Source of the DNA: Thermoleophilaceae bacterium
GTDB taxonomy: Bacteria; Actinomycetota; Thermoleophilia; Solirubrobacterales; Thermoleophilaceae
Direction: 5' to 3'
DNA length: 64,000 nucleotides
NCBI GenBank assembly: GCA_030446485.1
Contig: JAUJNF010000005.1
Location: 67,739 to 131,738 of the forward strand
Translations under genes and position numbers: made by a program
Part shown: positions 17,119 through 24,228 of the stretch, in pieces
Numbering within the stretch: the stretch's first letter is position 1
Layout of the letters: the number at the start of each line of letters is the position of its first letter
Notes under the pieces: generated by a model
Seen by the model: the letters and a program-made list of their open reading frames with translations, nothing else
The model's database searches: none
Told to the model about the DNA's origin: nothing

Positions 17119-18098
17119 GGGCTCCGCTGGCTCTCGTGGCCTCCGTGGTGGTGATCGCGGCGCCAGTGGGCTTCTCGGGAGCCGACTTCAACTCGACCTC
17201 GGGCAACCCGGGCAACAGCCTGGGCACAGCCCCCGACTACGCGGCTCCCGACGTCGCGGCAGCGCCGATCGCCAAGGTGCAGGCCGGCAACGGCTCGAGC
17301 TTCATCCGCCAGGGCGGCACCTACCACGTGTACGCGAACGTGACGGACTCGGGCAATCCGGCGAGCAACACGAGCGCGGTGACCGCCGACGTGTCGGCCA
17401 TCACCACCGGGCAGACGGCCGTGGCCCTTGTGGCGGGGAGCTATACCGCGGCGGGCGTGACCTACAACTACCGCAGCGCCCAGCTCACCGCCACGAGCCC
17501 CCTGGCCGCGGGAGACAAGAGCTACCGGCTGACCACCACCGACGGCGCCGGCAACACGCGCACCGACGCCACCGGCCGCACGGTCACCGTGGACAACACG
17601 CCGCCGGCGGCGGCGGACGTCCAGACCGCCAACAAGGCCGGCGGCACCGCCTTCCGCCCCGAGATCGGCGACACCGCCACGCTCACCTTCGACGAGATCG
17701 TCGAGCCGCAGTCGATCCTCGCCACGTGGAGCGGCGCGGCCGCCGAGAACGTGGTGGTACGGATCAACAACAACGACGCGGCCACCGGCGGCAACGACTC
17801 CCTGAGGGTCTACAACCTGGCCAACAGCACGCAGCTGCCGCTCGGCACCGTCAACCTCGGGCGGACCGACTACGTGGGTGCCAACCGGACGTACGGCGCT
17901 TCTGGCACCCGATCGACGATGGCGGTGACGGGGAACGGCTTCCTCGTGGTGCTCGGCACGGCCAGCGGCGCGGGCACCACGGCGGCCGCCAACGGCACCA
18001 TGACCTGGACTCCGGCGTCCGCGGCGTACGACCGGGCCGCCAATCCGGCGGCCACGACGGCTCGCACGGAGCTCGGCACGGCCGATCGGGAGTTCTGA
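17115..18098 (+). CDS. SipW-dependent type secreted surface protein, Ig-like
   Basis: A 327-residue exported protein translated from an ATG overlapping the signal peptidase stop. Its N-terminus (hydrophobic run followed by GADFNSTSGNPGNSL) mirrors that of the camelysin-like protein two genes upstream, so it should use the same peptidase. The mature part is Thr/Ala/Asn-rich with beta-sandwich repeats: TYHVYANVTDSGNPASN and YRLTTTDGAGN resemble bacterial Ig-like or cadherin-like folds, and TATLTFDEIVEP follows. There are no anchor motifs. It may be a minor fibre component or adhesin; I do not recognise a named family. Confidence 0.8.
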   Translation: MRAPLALVASVVVIAAPVGFSGADFNSTSGNPGNSLGTAPDYAAPDVAAAPIAKVQAGNGSSFIRQGGTYHVYANVTDSGNPASNTSAVTADVSAITTGQTAVALVAGSYTAAGVTYNYRSAQLTATSPLAAGDKSYRLTTTDGAGNTRTDATGRTVTVDNTPPAAADVQTANKAGGTAFRPEIGDTATLTFDEIVEPQSILATWSGAAAENVVVRINNNDAATGGNDSLRVYNLANSTQLPLGTVNLGRTDYVGANRTYGASGTRSTMAVTGNGFLVVLGTASGAGTTAAANGTMTWTPASAAYDRAANPAATTARTELGTADREF

Positions 18099-18133
18099 GG
18101 GCGCCCCGGGACCGACGCGGTAGGCTGGCGCCC

Positions 18134-18193
18134 ATGGTTCCTCTCTTCAGACGCCTACTTCGCATCCTGCAGCGCCGCCGCTCGCGGCGCTGA
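18134..18193 (+). CDS. Possible 19-residue arginine-rich peptide
   Basis: A short ATG-to-TGA frame encodes MVPLFRRLLRILQRRRSRR, a strongly basic amphipathic peptide with 9 arginines. It lies 35 bases after the surface protein gene and its last third coincides with a perfect hairpin (18170-18192). No ribosome site is obvious. It may be chance coding across a terminator, so this is a low-confidence entry. Confidence 0.2.
   Translation: MVPLFRRLLRILQRRRSRR
18170..18192 (+). terminator. Hairpin ending the camelysin-sipW operon
   Basis: CAGCGCCGC and GCGGCGCTG form a perfect 9-bp stem with a 5-base loop (CGCTC). It lies about 70 bases after the last gene of the operon. There is no T tract, which is common for terminators in GC-rich actinobacteria. 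Confidence 0.5.
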
Positions 18194-18328
18194 GCGGCGG
18201 GGCGCTACCGCTCCGCCATCGCAGCGGCCGGCTCGACCATCAAAGGGTTCCGAGCGACGATGAGCCGCTCCGCTTGGAGTAACCCTCGAGCAGGTCAGCG
18301 CGTTGTGGGCCGCGGTCGAGCGGCTAAG

Positions 18329-18350
18329 CAAAACGACCGGCTGAGCCGGT
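18329..18350 (-). terminator. Terminator of the tRNA-Met gene
   Basis: On the minus strand ACCGGC-TCA-GCCGGT forms a 6-bp stem and is followed by CGTTTTGC. It lies about 65 bases downstream of the tRNA 3' end, in the right orientation. The stem is short, so this is moderate evidence. Confidence 0.45.
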
Positions 18351-18414
18351 GTGATCGTGAACCGCGCGGATTCGGCTCGCCAGGCACCGCGTCCGACCCT
18401 CGGTACCAGTGCAG

Positions 18415-18488
<74 letters not shown>

Positions 18489-18533
18489 GCGCGCGGCCAA
18501 CGCTACCAACGGCGGGCCGTGCTTCGTCGCCGC

Positions 18534-19523
18534 TCAGCCCCGGCTCGCCGCCGCCAGGGCCTCCTCGAGCTCACGGGCGCTGAACGCCCCCTCGAGCCGC
18601 GCCGCGACCCTGCCCTGGCGGTCCACCGCGAAGGCCCACGGCTCGGTCGGCAGGCCCCACTCCGCCACCTGCGGGCGGAAGCCCTTCTCGATGGCGTTGT
18701 CGTTGTAGATCTCCTGATGGATGAAGGCGGCATCCCCCTCATGGCGCGACTTGACCTGCTCGGCGACGTCGATCACCGGCCCGCAGACGCGGCTCATGCA
18801 CAGGGCCGGCGTGGCGAAGAAGAGGAGGGCCGGCTTCTTGCCGACCACGTCGGCGAAGTTCTCGTCGTGCATGGTGCCGGGGGGCACGCGGGTGTCGATC
18901 TTCTCGACGGCCCCGCCGACGGACTCGAGGGTGTCGGTCGGCGTTCGCGGCGCGGGATCGCCCACGTCGGGCACCGTGTCCTGCTCGGCGACGGCGAGCG
19001 CCTGCCCGTCGGGGTAGGCGGTCTCGGCGGCCACGAGCCGGCCGTCGAGGGACACGACGCCCAGGACCTCGTAGTCGCCGGCCCGCTCGAAGGGCACGTC
19101 CGCCACGTAGAGGGACTGCGCGGCGTCGGGGTCGGCGGTGGTCGACTGGCTGGCGAACTCGGGTTCCACGGCCAGCGACTCGTAGCGGGCCGGGAAGGGG
19201 CCGCGCACCTTGCCGCCGGCCTTCGGCGCCACGTACACAGCCGCCGGGGCGTCCGTGATCTGCTTGCGGCTGCGGTCGAAGAGGGCGAAGCCGAAGCGGT
19301 TCGGGCCGGGCTCGATCAGGGACACGGAGGGAGCGAGCACGGGTCCCGGCTCGAGGCCTCCGCGCAGCGCTGACAGCGTCTGGCCCTCGGGCTTCGGGAA
19401 GTCGACCGCCGTGGCCGGCGGCGCCCGCGTGGGCTCGGGCGCGTCGGCGGAGCCCTCGCCACCGCCGCAGGCGGCCGGAAGGAGGGCGAGCACCACGGCG
19501 GGAAGGGCGAATGCACGGCGCAT
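18534..19523 (-). CDS. Lipoprotein with C-terminal thioredoxin-like domain
   Basis: A 329-residue exported lipoprotein from the ATG at 19523. The signal peptide ends in a lipobox (LLPAACGGG), so Cys about 19 would be lipidated. The middle region (about 70-190) is beta-rich. The last 120 residues look thioredoxin-like: PALLFFATPALCMSRVCGPV carries two Cys spaced C-x4-C rather than the classic C-x2-C, followed by a cis-Pro-like GLPTEPWAFAVDRQGRV. It could be a Sco- or TlpA-like metal or redox factor on the outer face of the membrane. The gene stands alone between a tRNA and a divergent SDR gene. Confidence 0.75.
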   Translation of the reverse strand: MRRAFALPAVVLALLPAACGGGEGSADAPEPTRAPPATAVDFPKPEGQTLSALRGGLEPGPVLAPSVSLIEPGPNRFGFALFDRSRKQITDAPAAVYVAPKAGGKVRGPFPARYESLAVEPEFASQSTTADPDAAQSLYVADVPFERAGDYEVLGVVSLDGRLVAAETAYPDGQALAVAEQDTVPDVGDPAPRTPTDTLESVGGAVEKIDTRVPPGTMHDENFADVVGKKPALLFFATPALCMSRVCGPVIDVAEQVKSRHEGDAAFIHQEIYNDNAIEKGFRPQVAEWGLPTEPWAFAVDRQGRVAARLEGAFSARELEEALAAASRG

Positions 19524-19619
19524 CGGAGAGCAAGCGTAGATAAGTCGGGTTCTGGGCCGGCCGGCTCGGGAGCGTCCCGCTATGCCGTCCGCGTGCTCGC
19601 CCCTATAGGGTGCTCGCCG

Positions 19620-20345
19620 ATGGCCACCCGCGCTGCTCTCATCACCGGCGGATCGAGCGGCATCGGGCTGGCGATCGCCCGGATGCTCGGTGGCGAGGGC
19701 TACGGGCTGACCGTGTCGGCGCGGCGGCCCGAGAAGCTCGAGGCCGCCGTCCGCGGCCTGGTGGAAGAGGGCCTCGACGCCCAAGCCGTCCCGGCCCAGA
19801 TGACCGAGGAGAGCGAGCTGCACAAGCTGGTCGAGGCCCATCGCGAGCGCTTCGGGCGCCTCGACGTGCTCGTGAACAACGCCGGGGTGGGCATCGGCGG
19901 AGCCATCGGCGACGCCGAGACCAAGAAGCTCGACATGCAGATCGGCGTGAACCTGCGGGCCGTGTACCTGATGACCCGCGAGTGCGTGCCGATGCTGAAG
20001 GAGGCCGGCGAGGAGCACTCGAAGGCGCTGATCGTGAACGTGGCCTCGATCGCCGGCAAGCACGGCCAGCCGTGGCTGGCGGCCTACTCGGCCACCAAGG
20101 CGGCGGTCGTGGGCCTGACCCAGGCCACGCACGGCGAGCTCGCGCAGTCAGGGGTGCAGGCCACCGCCTTCTGCCCTGCGTTCGTCGACACCCCGATGAC
20201 CGACTGGGTCGAGGGCGTGCCCAAGGAGGCGATGATCCAGCCGGAGGACATCGCCGAGGCGGTGCGCTTCCTCCTCAAGACCTCGCCCGCGTGCATGGTG
20301 CCGGAGATCCAGTTCATCCGGCCGTCTGACCACCTGGCGATGTAG
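19620..20345 (+). CDS. Short-chain dehydrogenase/reductase
   Basis: A classical SDR of 241 residues from the ATG at 19620. TGGSSGIG binds the cofactor, NNAG is present, and the catalytic set is Ser in VNVASIAG with Tyr and Lys in AAYSATKAA. The basic residues after the second strand (SARRPEKLE) suggest NADP(H). A TATAGG box ends 10 bases before the ATG, which points to a leaderless message, common in actinobacteria. The substrate cannot be assigned. It is convergent with the next gene, with a hairpin between them. Confidence 0.87.
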   Translation: MATRAALITGGSSGIGLAIARMLGGEGYGLTVSARRPEKLEAAVRGLVEEGLDAQAVPAQMTEESELHKLVEAHRERFGRLDVLVNNAGVGIGGAIGDAETKKLDMQIGVNLRAVYLMTRECVPMLKEAGEEHSKALIVNVASIAGKHGQPWLAAYSATKAAVVGLTQATHGELAQSGVQATAFCPAFVDTPMTDWVEGVPKEAMIQPEDIAEAVRFLLKTSPACMVPEIQFIRPSDHLAM

Positions 20346-20354
20346 GCGCTCGGT

Positions 20355-20372
20355 CCGCGGCTGGCGCCGCGG
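20355..20372. terminator. Bidirectional hairpin between convergent genes
   Basis: CCGCGGC and GCCGCGG form a 7-bp stem with a TGGC loop in the 42-base gap between the SDR stop and the stop of the convergent gene. No T tract is present on either strand, so function as a terminator is inferred from position. Confidence 0.4.
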
Positions 20373-20387
20373 CCGGACTCCGGCGCG

Positions 20388-20987
20388 TCAGACCAGCTCG
20401 GTCTCGCGCTCCCCGGCCAGCTCCTGCTCGACCTCGCGCAGGCGCTCCAGCGCCGCCTCGTACTCGTCGTAGCGCTTGAAGGGGCGCATCCAGGACCAGC
20501 CCGGCGTACCCGCGAGCTCCTTCAGACGGCTGCGCTCGCCCGTGTCGCGGCGGCGGCTGCGCTTGGCCTCGGCGAGGGCCTCCTCGCGGCGGGCCTTGGC
20601 GGACTTCACCTCGGCCACCGCCTCGGCGAGCTCGGAGCGACCGGTGGCCTCCGCGTACAGGCCGATCTCGAGCATCGACTTGAGCGTGCGCAGCTCGCGC
20701 TCGGAGGCGCGGCGGGCGCGCTTGCCGGCGCCGGTGTAGCGATCCCAGGCGCGGGCGAAGCTCGAGAGGCTGGTGCGGCCGCCGCAGCGGTGGGCGGCGA
20801 GCATCGGGCAGACGCCGCCGTTGCCGTCGGTGTAGGCGCCGACGATGATCGGGTGCGTGTTGATGCCGTCGAGCATCGCCTGCCGGGTGTGGCCGGGCAG
20901 GCAATCGACCGCGAATCGGAGTTCCTGCGCCGGCCTGCGCTTGCCTCTCACGTCAGCTCTGCCCTTCGACGTCGTATAGGTTGCCAT
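20388..20987 (-). CDS. Conserved-looking protein of unknown function
   Basis: 199 residues from the ATG at 20987. The N-terminal half has a compact, Cys-containing core (AVDCLPGHTRQAMLDGI, YTDGNGGVCPMLAAHRCGG) that looks like a folded domain with possible metal or redox cysteines. The C-terminal half is a charged helical region with likely coiled coil (about 95-195, many Glu/Arg/Ala). There is no signal peptide or membrane segment, so it is probably cytoplasmic. I recall similar unnamed proteins in deep-branching actinobacteria but cannot name a family. It is divergent from the LLM oxidoreductase gene. Confidence 0.75.
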   Translation of the reverse strand: MATYTTSKGRADVRGKRRPAQELRFAVDCLPGHTRQAMLDGINTHPIIVGAYTDGNGGVCPMLAAHRCGGRTSLSSFARAWDRYTGAGKRARRASERELRTLKSMLEIGLYAEATGRSELAEAVAEVKSAKARREEALAEAKRSRRRDTGERSRLKELAGTPGWSWMRPFKRYDEYEAALERLREVEQELAGERETELV

Positions 20988-21062
20988 CCCGCCCGCGGGC
21001 CGGAGTGTATTGCAAGTACCTCGGCTCGGGCGGCATCAAACTTGACCTGAGAGGAGCGTTTC

Positions 21063-22096
21063 ATGCGGCTCGGCCTGCACGTGGGCTACTGGGGCTCGGG
21101 CTTTCCGCCGACGAGCAGCTGGGGTTGGTGCGCGAGGCGGAGTCGCTCGGGTTCGACTCGGTGTGGGCCGCCGAGGCGTACGGATCGGACGCCGCGACGG
21201 TGCTCGCGTGGCTCGCCTCCAACACCGAGCGCATCAAGATCGGTTCGGCGATCTTCCAGATGCCCGGGCGCTCACCGGCCATGACGGCCATGACCGCGGC
21301 CACGCTGGACAACATCTCGAACGGCCGCATGCTGCTTGGTATCGGCTCGTCGGGACCGCAGGTGGCCGAGGGGTGGCATGGCCAGCGCTTCGCCAAGCAG
21401 CTCCAGCGCACGCGCGAGTACGTGGCCATCGTGCGCAAGGCCCTGGCCCGCGAGCGGGTCGAGTTCGACGGCGAGACCTACACGCTGCCGCTCCCCGACG
21501 GGCCGGGCAAGCCGCTGAAGCTGACGATCGCGCCCGTGCAGGAGCAGATCCCCATCTACATCGCCGCCATCGGGCCGAAGAACACCCAGCTCACTGGCGA
21601 GATCGCCGACGGCTGGATGCCCACCTTCTTCTCCCCCGAGCACGTGGGCGAGTTCCGCGAGCTGCTGGAGGAGGGCGCGGCGCGCGGCGGGAAGACGCTC
21701 GCGGACTCGTTCGACATCGCTCCCAACGTGAACGTGTGCGTGGACGACGACATCGACCGCGCCCGCGACGTGCTGCGGCCGTTTCTGGCGTTGTACGTGG
21801 GCGGCATGGGCTCGCGCGACAAGAACTTCTACAACGCCCTGGTGCGTCGCTACGGCTTCGAGGAGGCCGCCGACGAGGTGCAGGAGCTGTACCTGGGCGG
21901 CAAGAAGGACGAGGCGGCGGCGGCGCTGCCCGCGGAGCTCATCGACATGACCTCGATCTGCGGGCCGCGCGAGCGGGTGGCCGAGCGCTTGGCGGTGTAT
22001 CGCGACGCCGGCGTGGGCACGCTCGTGACGTCGCCGATCGCGCCCACCGCCGAGGGCCGGGCCGAGATCATGCGCGTGCTGGCCGACGCGATCTGA
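21063..22096 (+). CDS. LLM-class F420-dependent oxidoreductase, frameshifted near start
   Basis: A luciferase-like (bacterial alkanal monooxygenase fold) oxidoreductase of the F420-dependent type. The ATG at 21063, with GAGAGGAG just before it, begins the canonical MRLGLHVGYWG, but the rest (LGLSADEQLGLVREAE onward) is read one frame over. One missing G in the run 21091-21094 explains this: restoring it gives 345 codons, the normal length. NGRMLLGIGSSGPQ and ITSICGPRERVAER-type segments support the family. Such enzymes move hydride between F420H2 and diverse substrates; the substrate is unknown. It probably shares a transcript with the next glycosyltransferase gene. Confidence 0.87.
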
Positions 22097-22110
22097 GCGG
22101 CCCCGCGCGG

Positions 22111-23304
22111 CTGCGGCTGCTGCTCGCCGCCTTCGGGGATCCCGGCCACGCCTTCCCGGCCATAGCGCTGGGGCGCGAGCTGGCGGTACGGGGGCACGAC
22201 GTCTGCCTGCAGACGTGGCAGAAGTGGCGTCCGCATGTGGAGCGCGAGGGCATGCGCTTCGCGGCCGCCCCCGAGTACCCGGTCTTCCCGACCCGGGGAC
22301 GCCCGCTCTCGCCCTACGCGGCGGCGGTGCGGGCGGCAGGGGAGACGCGTCCGCTCGTGCGCTCGATCGATCCCCACGTGGTGGTGGTGGACATCCTCAC
22401 GGTGGCCGGCGGGCTTGCGGCGGAGGCCGAGGGGCGACCGTGGGCGACGCTCGTGCCGCACGTGCTTCCCACGCCTTCGCCGGGTCTCCCGCCGTACTCC
22501 GTGGGCGCCCGGCTGCCGCGTACGCCCGTGGGGAAGGCGCTGTGGCGATCGCTCGCGCCCGCCGTACGGGGCGGCGAGCGGCGGGGGCGGGATGAGCTGA
22601 ACGGCGCGCGGCGGCGGGTGGGCCTCGAGCCACTCGACCACCTGCACGGAGGCATCTCGCGCGAACTGGCGCTGGTGGCCACCTTCCCGCAGCTCGAGTA
22701 CCCACGGCCGGTGCGCGACCCGTGGGTGCGGGTGACCGGCCCGCTGCTGTGGGAGCAGGCCTTCGGGGAGGTCGAGCTCCCGCCCGGCGACGGGCCGCTC
22801 GTGCTCGTGGCCCCGAGCACGGTCCAGGACCCGCGGGGAGTCCTGCTGGCCGCCGCGCTCGAGGGCCTGGCCGGCGAGCCCGTCCGGGTGCTGGCCTCGA
22901 CCAACCGGCGGGCCTCGGCGGCCTCCGGCGTCCGTGTGCCGGCCAACGCCCGCCTCGTGGACTGGCTGTCGTACGCGCAGACCATGCCTCGCTGTGCCGT
23001 CGTCGTGTGCCACGCCGGCCACGGGACGGTGGTGCGCGCGCTCAGCTGCGGGGTGCCGGTGGTGGCGTGTCCGGTGGCGGGCGACATGGCGGAGAACGCG
23101 GCGCGCGTGGCGTGGGCCGGGGTCGGCGTGTCGCTGCCCCGCCGGCTTATCACGCCGGCCGGGGTGCGGCTGGCGGTGCGTCGGGTGCTGGCCGACGGGC
23201 TTCTGCCTGGGCGGGCGCGGGAGCTCGGAAGGTGGGCGGAGGAGCACCCCGGGGAGGTGGCGGCGGCGGATGCGGTAGAGGCGTTTGCCATGGCGAGGGT
23301 CTGA
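22111..23304 (+). CDS. UGT/MGT-type glycosyltransferase (family 1)
   Basis: A GT-B glycosyltransferase. The N-terminal domain begins LRLLLAAFGDPGHAFPAI and the C-terminal donor-binding motif is HAGHGTVVRALSCGVPVVAC, as in macrolide and sterol glycosyltransferases. No ATG, GTG or TTG precedes the first strand after the upstream stop; CTG 22111 (or CTG 22093, overlapping the previous stop) is the only reasonable start, unless a read error hides the true one. About 397 residues, normal for the family. It is likely to glycosylate a small hydrophobic molecule or lipid. It lies 14 bases after the LLM oxidoreductase gene. Confidence 0.82.
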   Translation: MRLLLAAFGDPGHAFPAIALGRELAVRGHDVCLQTWQKWRPHVEREGMRFAAAPEYPVFPTRGRPLSPYAAAVRAAGETRPLVRSIDPHVVVVDILTVAGGLAAEAEGRPWATLVPHVLPTPSPGLPPYSVGARLPRTPVGKALWRSLAPAVRGGERRGRDELNGARRRVGLEPLDHLHGGISRELALVATFPQLEYPRPVRDPWVRVTGPLLWEQAFGEVELPPGDGPLVLVAPSTVQDPRGVLLAAALEGLAGEPVRVLASTNRRASAASGVRVPANARLVDWLSYAQTMPRCAVVVCHAGHGTVVRALSCGVPVVACPVAGDMAENAARVAWAGVGVSLPRRLITPAGVRLAVRRVLADGLLPGRARELGRWAEEHPGEVAAADAVEAFAMARV

Positions 23305-23360
23305 CGGCATACGAACGCGTGTTCGATCATTCTATCCGGAGACGGCACGACCATGCAGGT

Positions 23361-24056
23361 GTGGACAAGGAGACCCTGAGGCGGCTGTTGGACCAGGGGT
23401 TGTCGCTTCCCCGTATCGGCAAGCTCACCGGTCGAGACCCTTCAACGGTCGGCTACTGGGCGAGAAGCACGGTTTGGTTGCGAACGGCCAATCGCGCTTT
23501 TCGGCCAAGGGCGCCCTGAGGAAGGAAGACCTCGCCGCGTCGGCGGACCGGGGCCTGAGTGTTCAGGCGATCGCGAGGAGTCTGGATGCGTCGGTGCCTC
23601 GCGTCAGGTACTGGCTGGAGCGGTATGACCTCGAAACCGAGCGCACGCGAAGGCGAAGGGACCCTACGGCGGCCGACCCACGCGAGCGATACGTCGAGCG
23701 CACGTGCGGGACACGGTCGGGCCCCGTTCGTACTCGAGGGCCGCGGGTACTACCGGTGCTGCAAATGCCGCTCAGCCGCGGTCGCGAACCAGCGTCGCAA
23801 GATCAAGCGCAAGCTCGTCGCTGAGGCTGGAGGGGCGTGCGCTCTGTGCGGCTACAGCAACTGCCTGGCCGCCCTGCAGTTTCACCATCTCGATCGCTCG
23901 AGTAAGGCGTTCCCTCTCTCGCTGCGTGGCGTTACGAAGTCGTTGCAAAGGATTCGAGAGGAAGCGGACAAGTGTGTCCTGCTGTGTGCCAACTGCCACG
24001 CCGAGGTAGAGGCTGGTGTGACGACGATGGATGAGGCGACGGCCTCTCAGTGGTAA
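23361..24056 (+). pseudogene. HTH-HNH endonuclease, two frame changes
   Basis: Pieces of one protein lie in two frames. It opens with a helix-turn-helix (VDKETLRRLLDQGLSLPRIG). After YWA near 23466 the frame shifts, and KHGLVANGQ plus a second HTH-like repeat (LSVQAIARSLDASVPRVRYW) are read in another frame. Near 23710 it shifts back to HGRAPFVLEGRGYYRC and the HNH domain with CALCGYSNC, FHHLDRS and CANCHAEVE. One deletion and one insertion cancel, so the total length (232 codons) is normal. Composition is less GC-rich than its neighbours, and it ends 12 bases from tRNA-Asn. It could be a decayed mobile-type gene or a read error. Confidence 0.75.
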
Positions 24057-24068
24057 CTCATAGTGATA

Positions 24069-24139
24069 CTCCCCGGGATGGACTCGAACCATCACGCCTT
24101 GATTAACAGTCAAGTATGCTGCCATTACATCACCGGGGA
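24069..24139 (-). tRNA. tRNA-Asn (GTT)
   Basis: A 71-base cloverleaf on the minus strand. The acceptor is TCCCCGG with CCGGGGA and discriminator G. The D-arm is GTGATGTAATGGCAGCAT, the anticodon stem CTTGA/TCAAG encloses CTGTTAA (anticodon GTT), and GGTTCGAGTCC is the T-loop region. No CCA is encoded. It lies downstream of the frameshifted HNH gene on the opposite strand and ahead of the dnaG stop. Confidence 0.94.
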
Positions 24140-24228
24140 TCTATACCTCAGCCTGGTCGCAGTGACAGGATCTATACGTCGATCCTGTCCCCCGCGCGGC
24201 AGTTTAGTCGTCCGTGCTGAGCCAGGGG

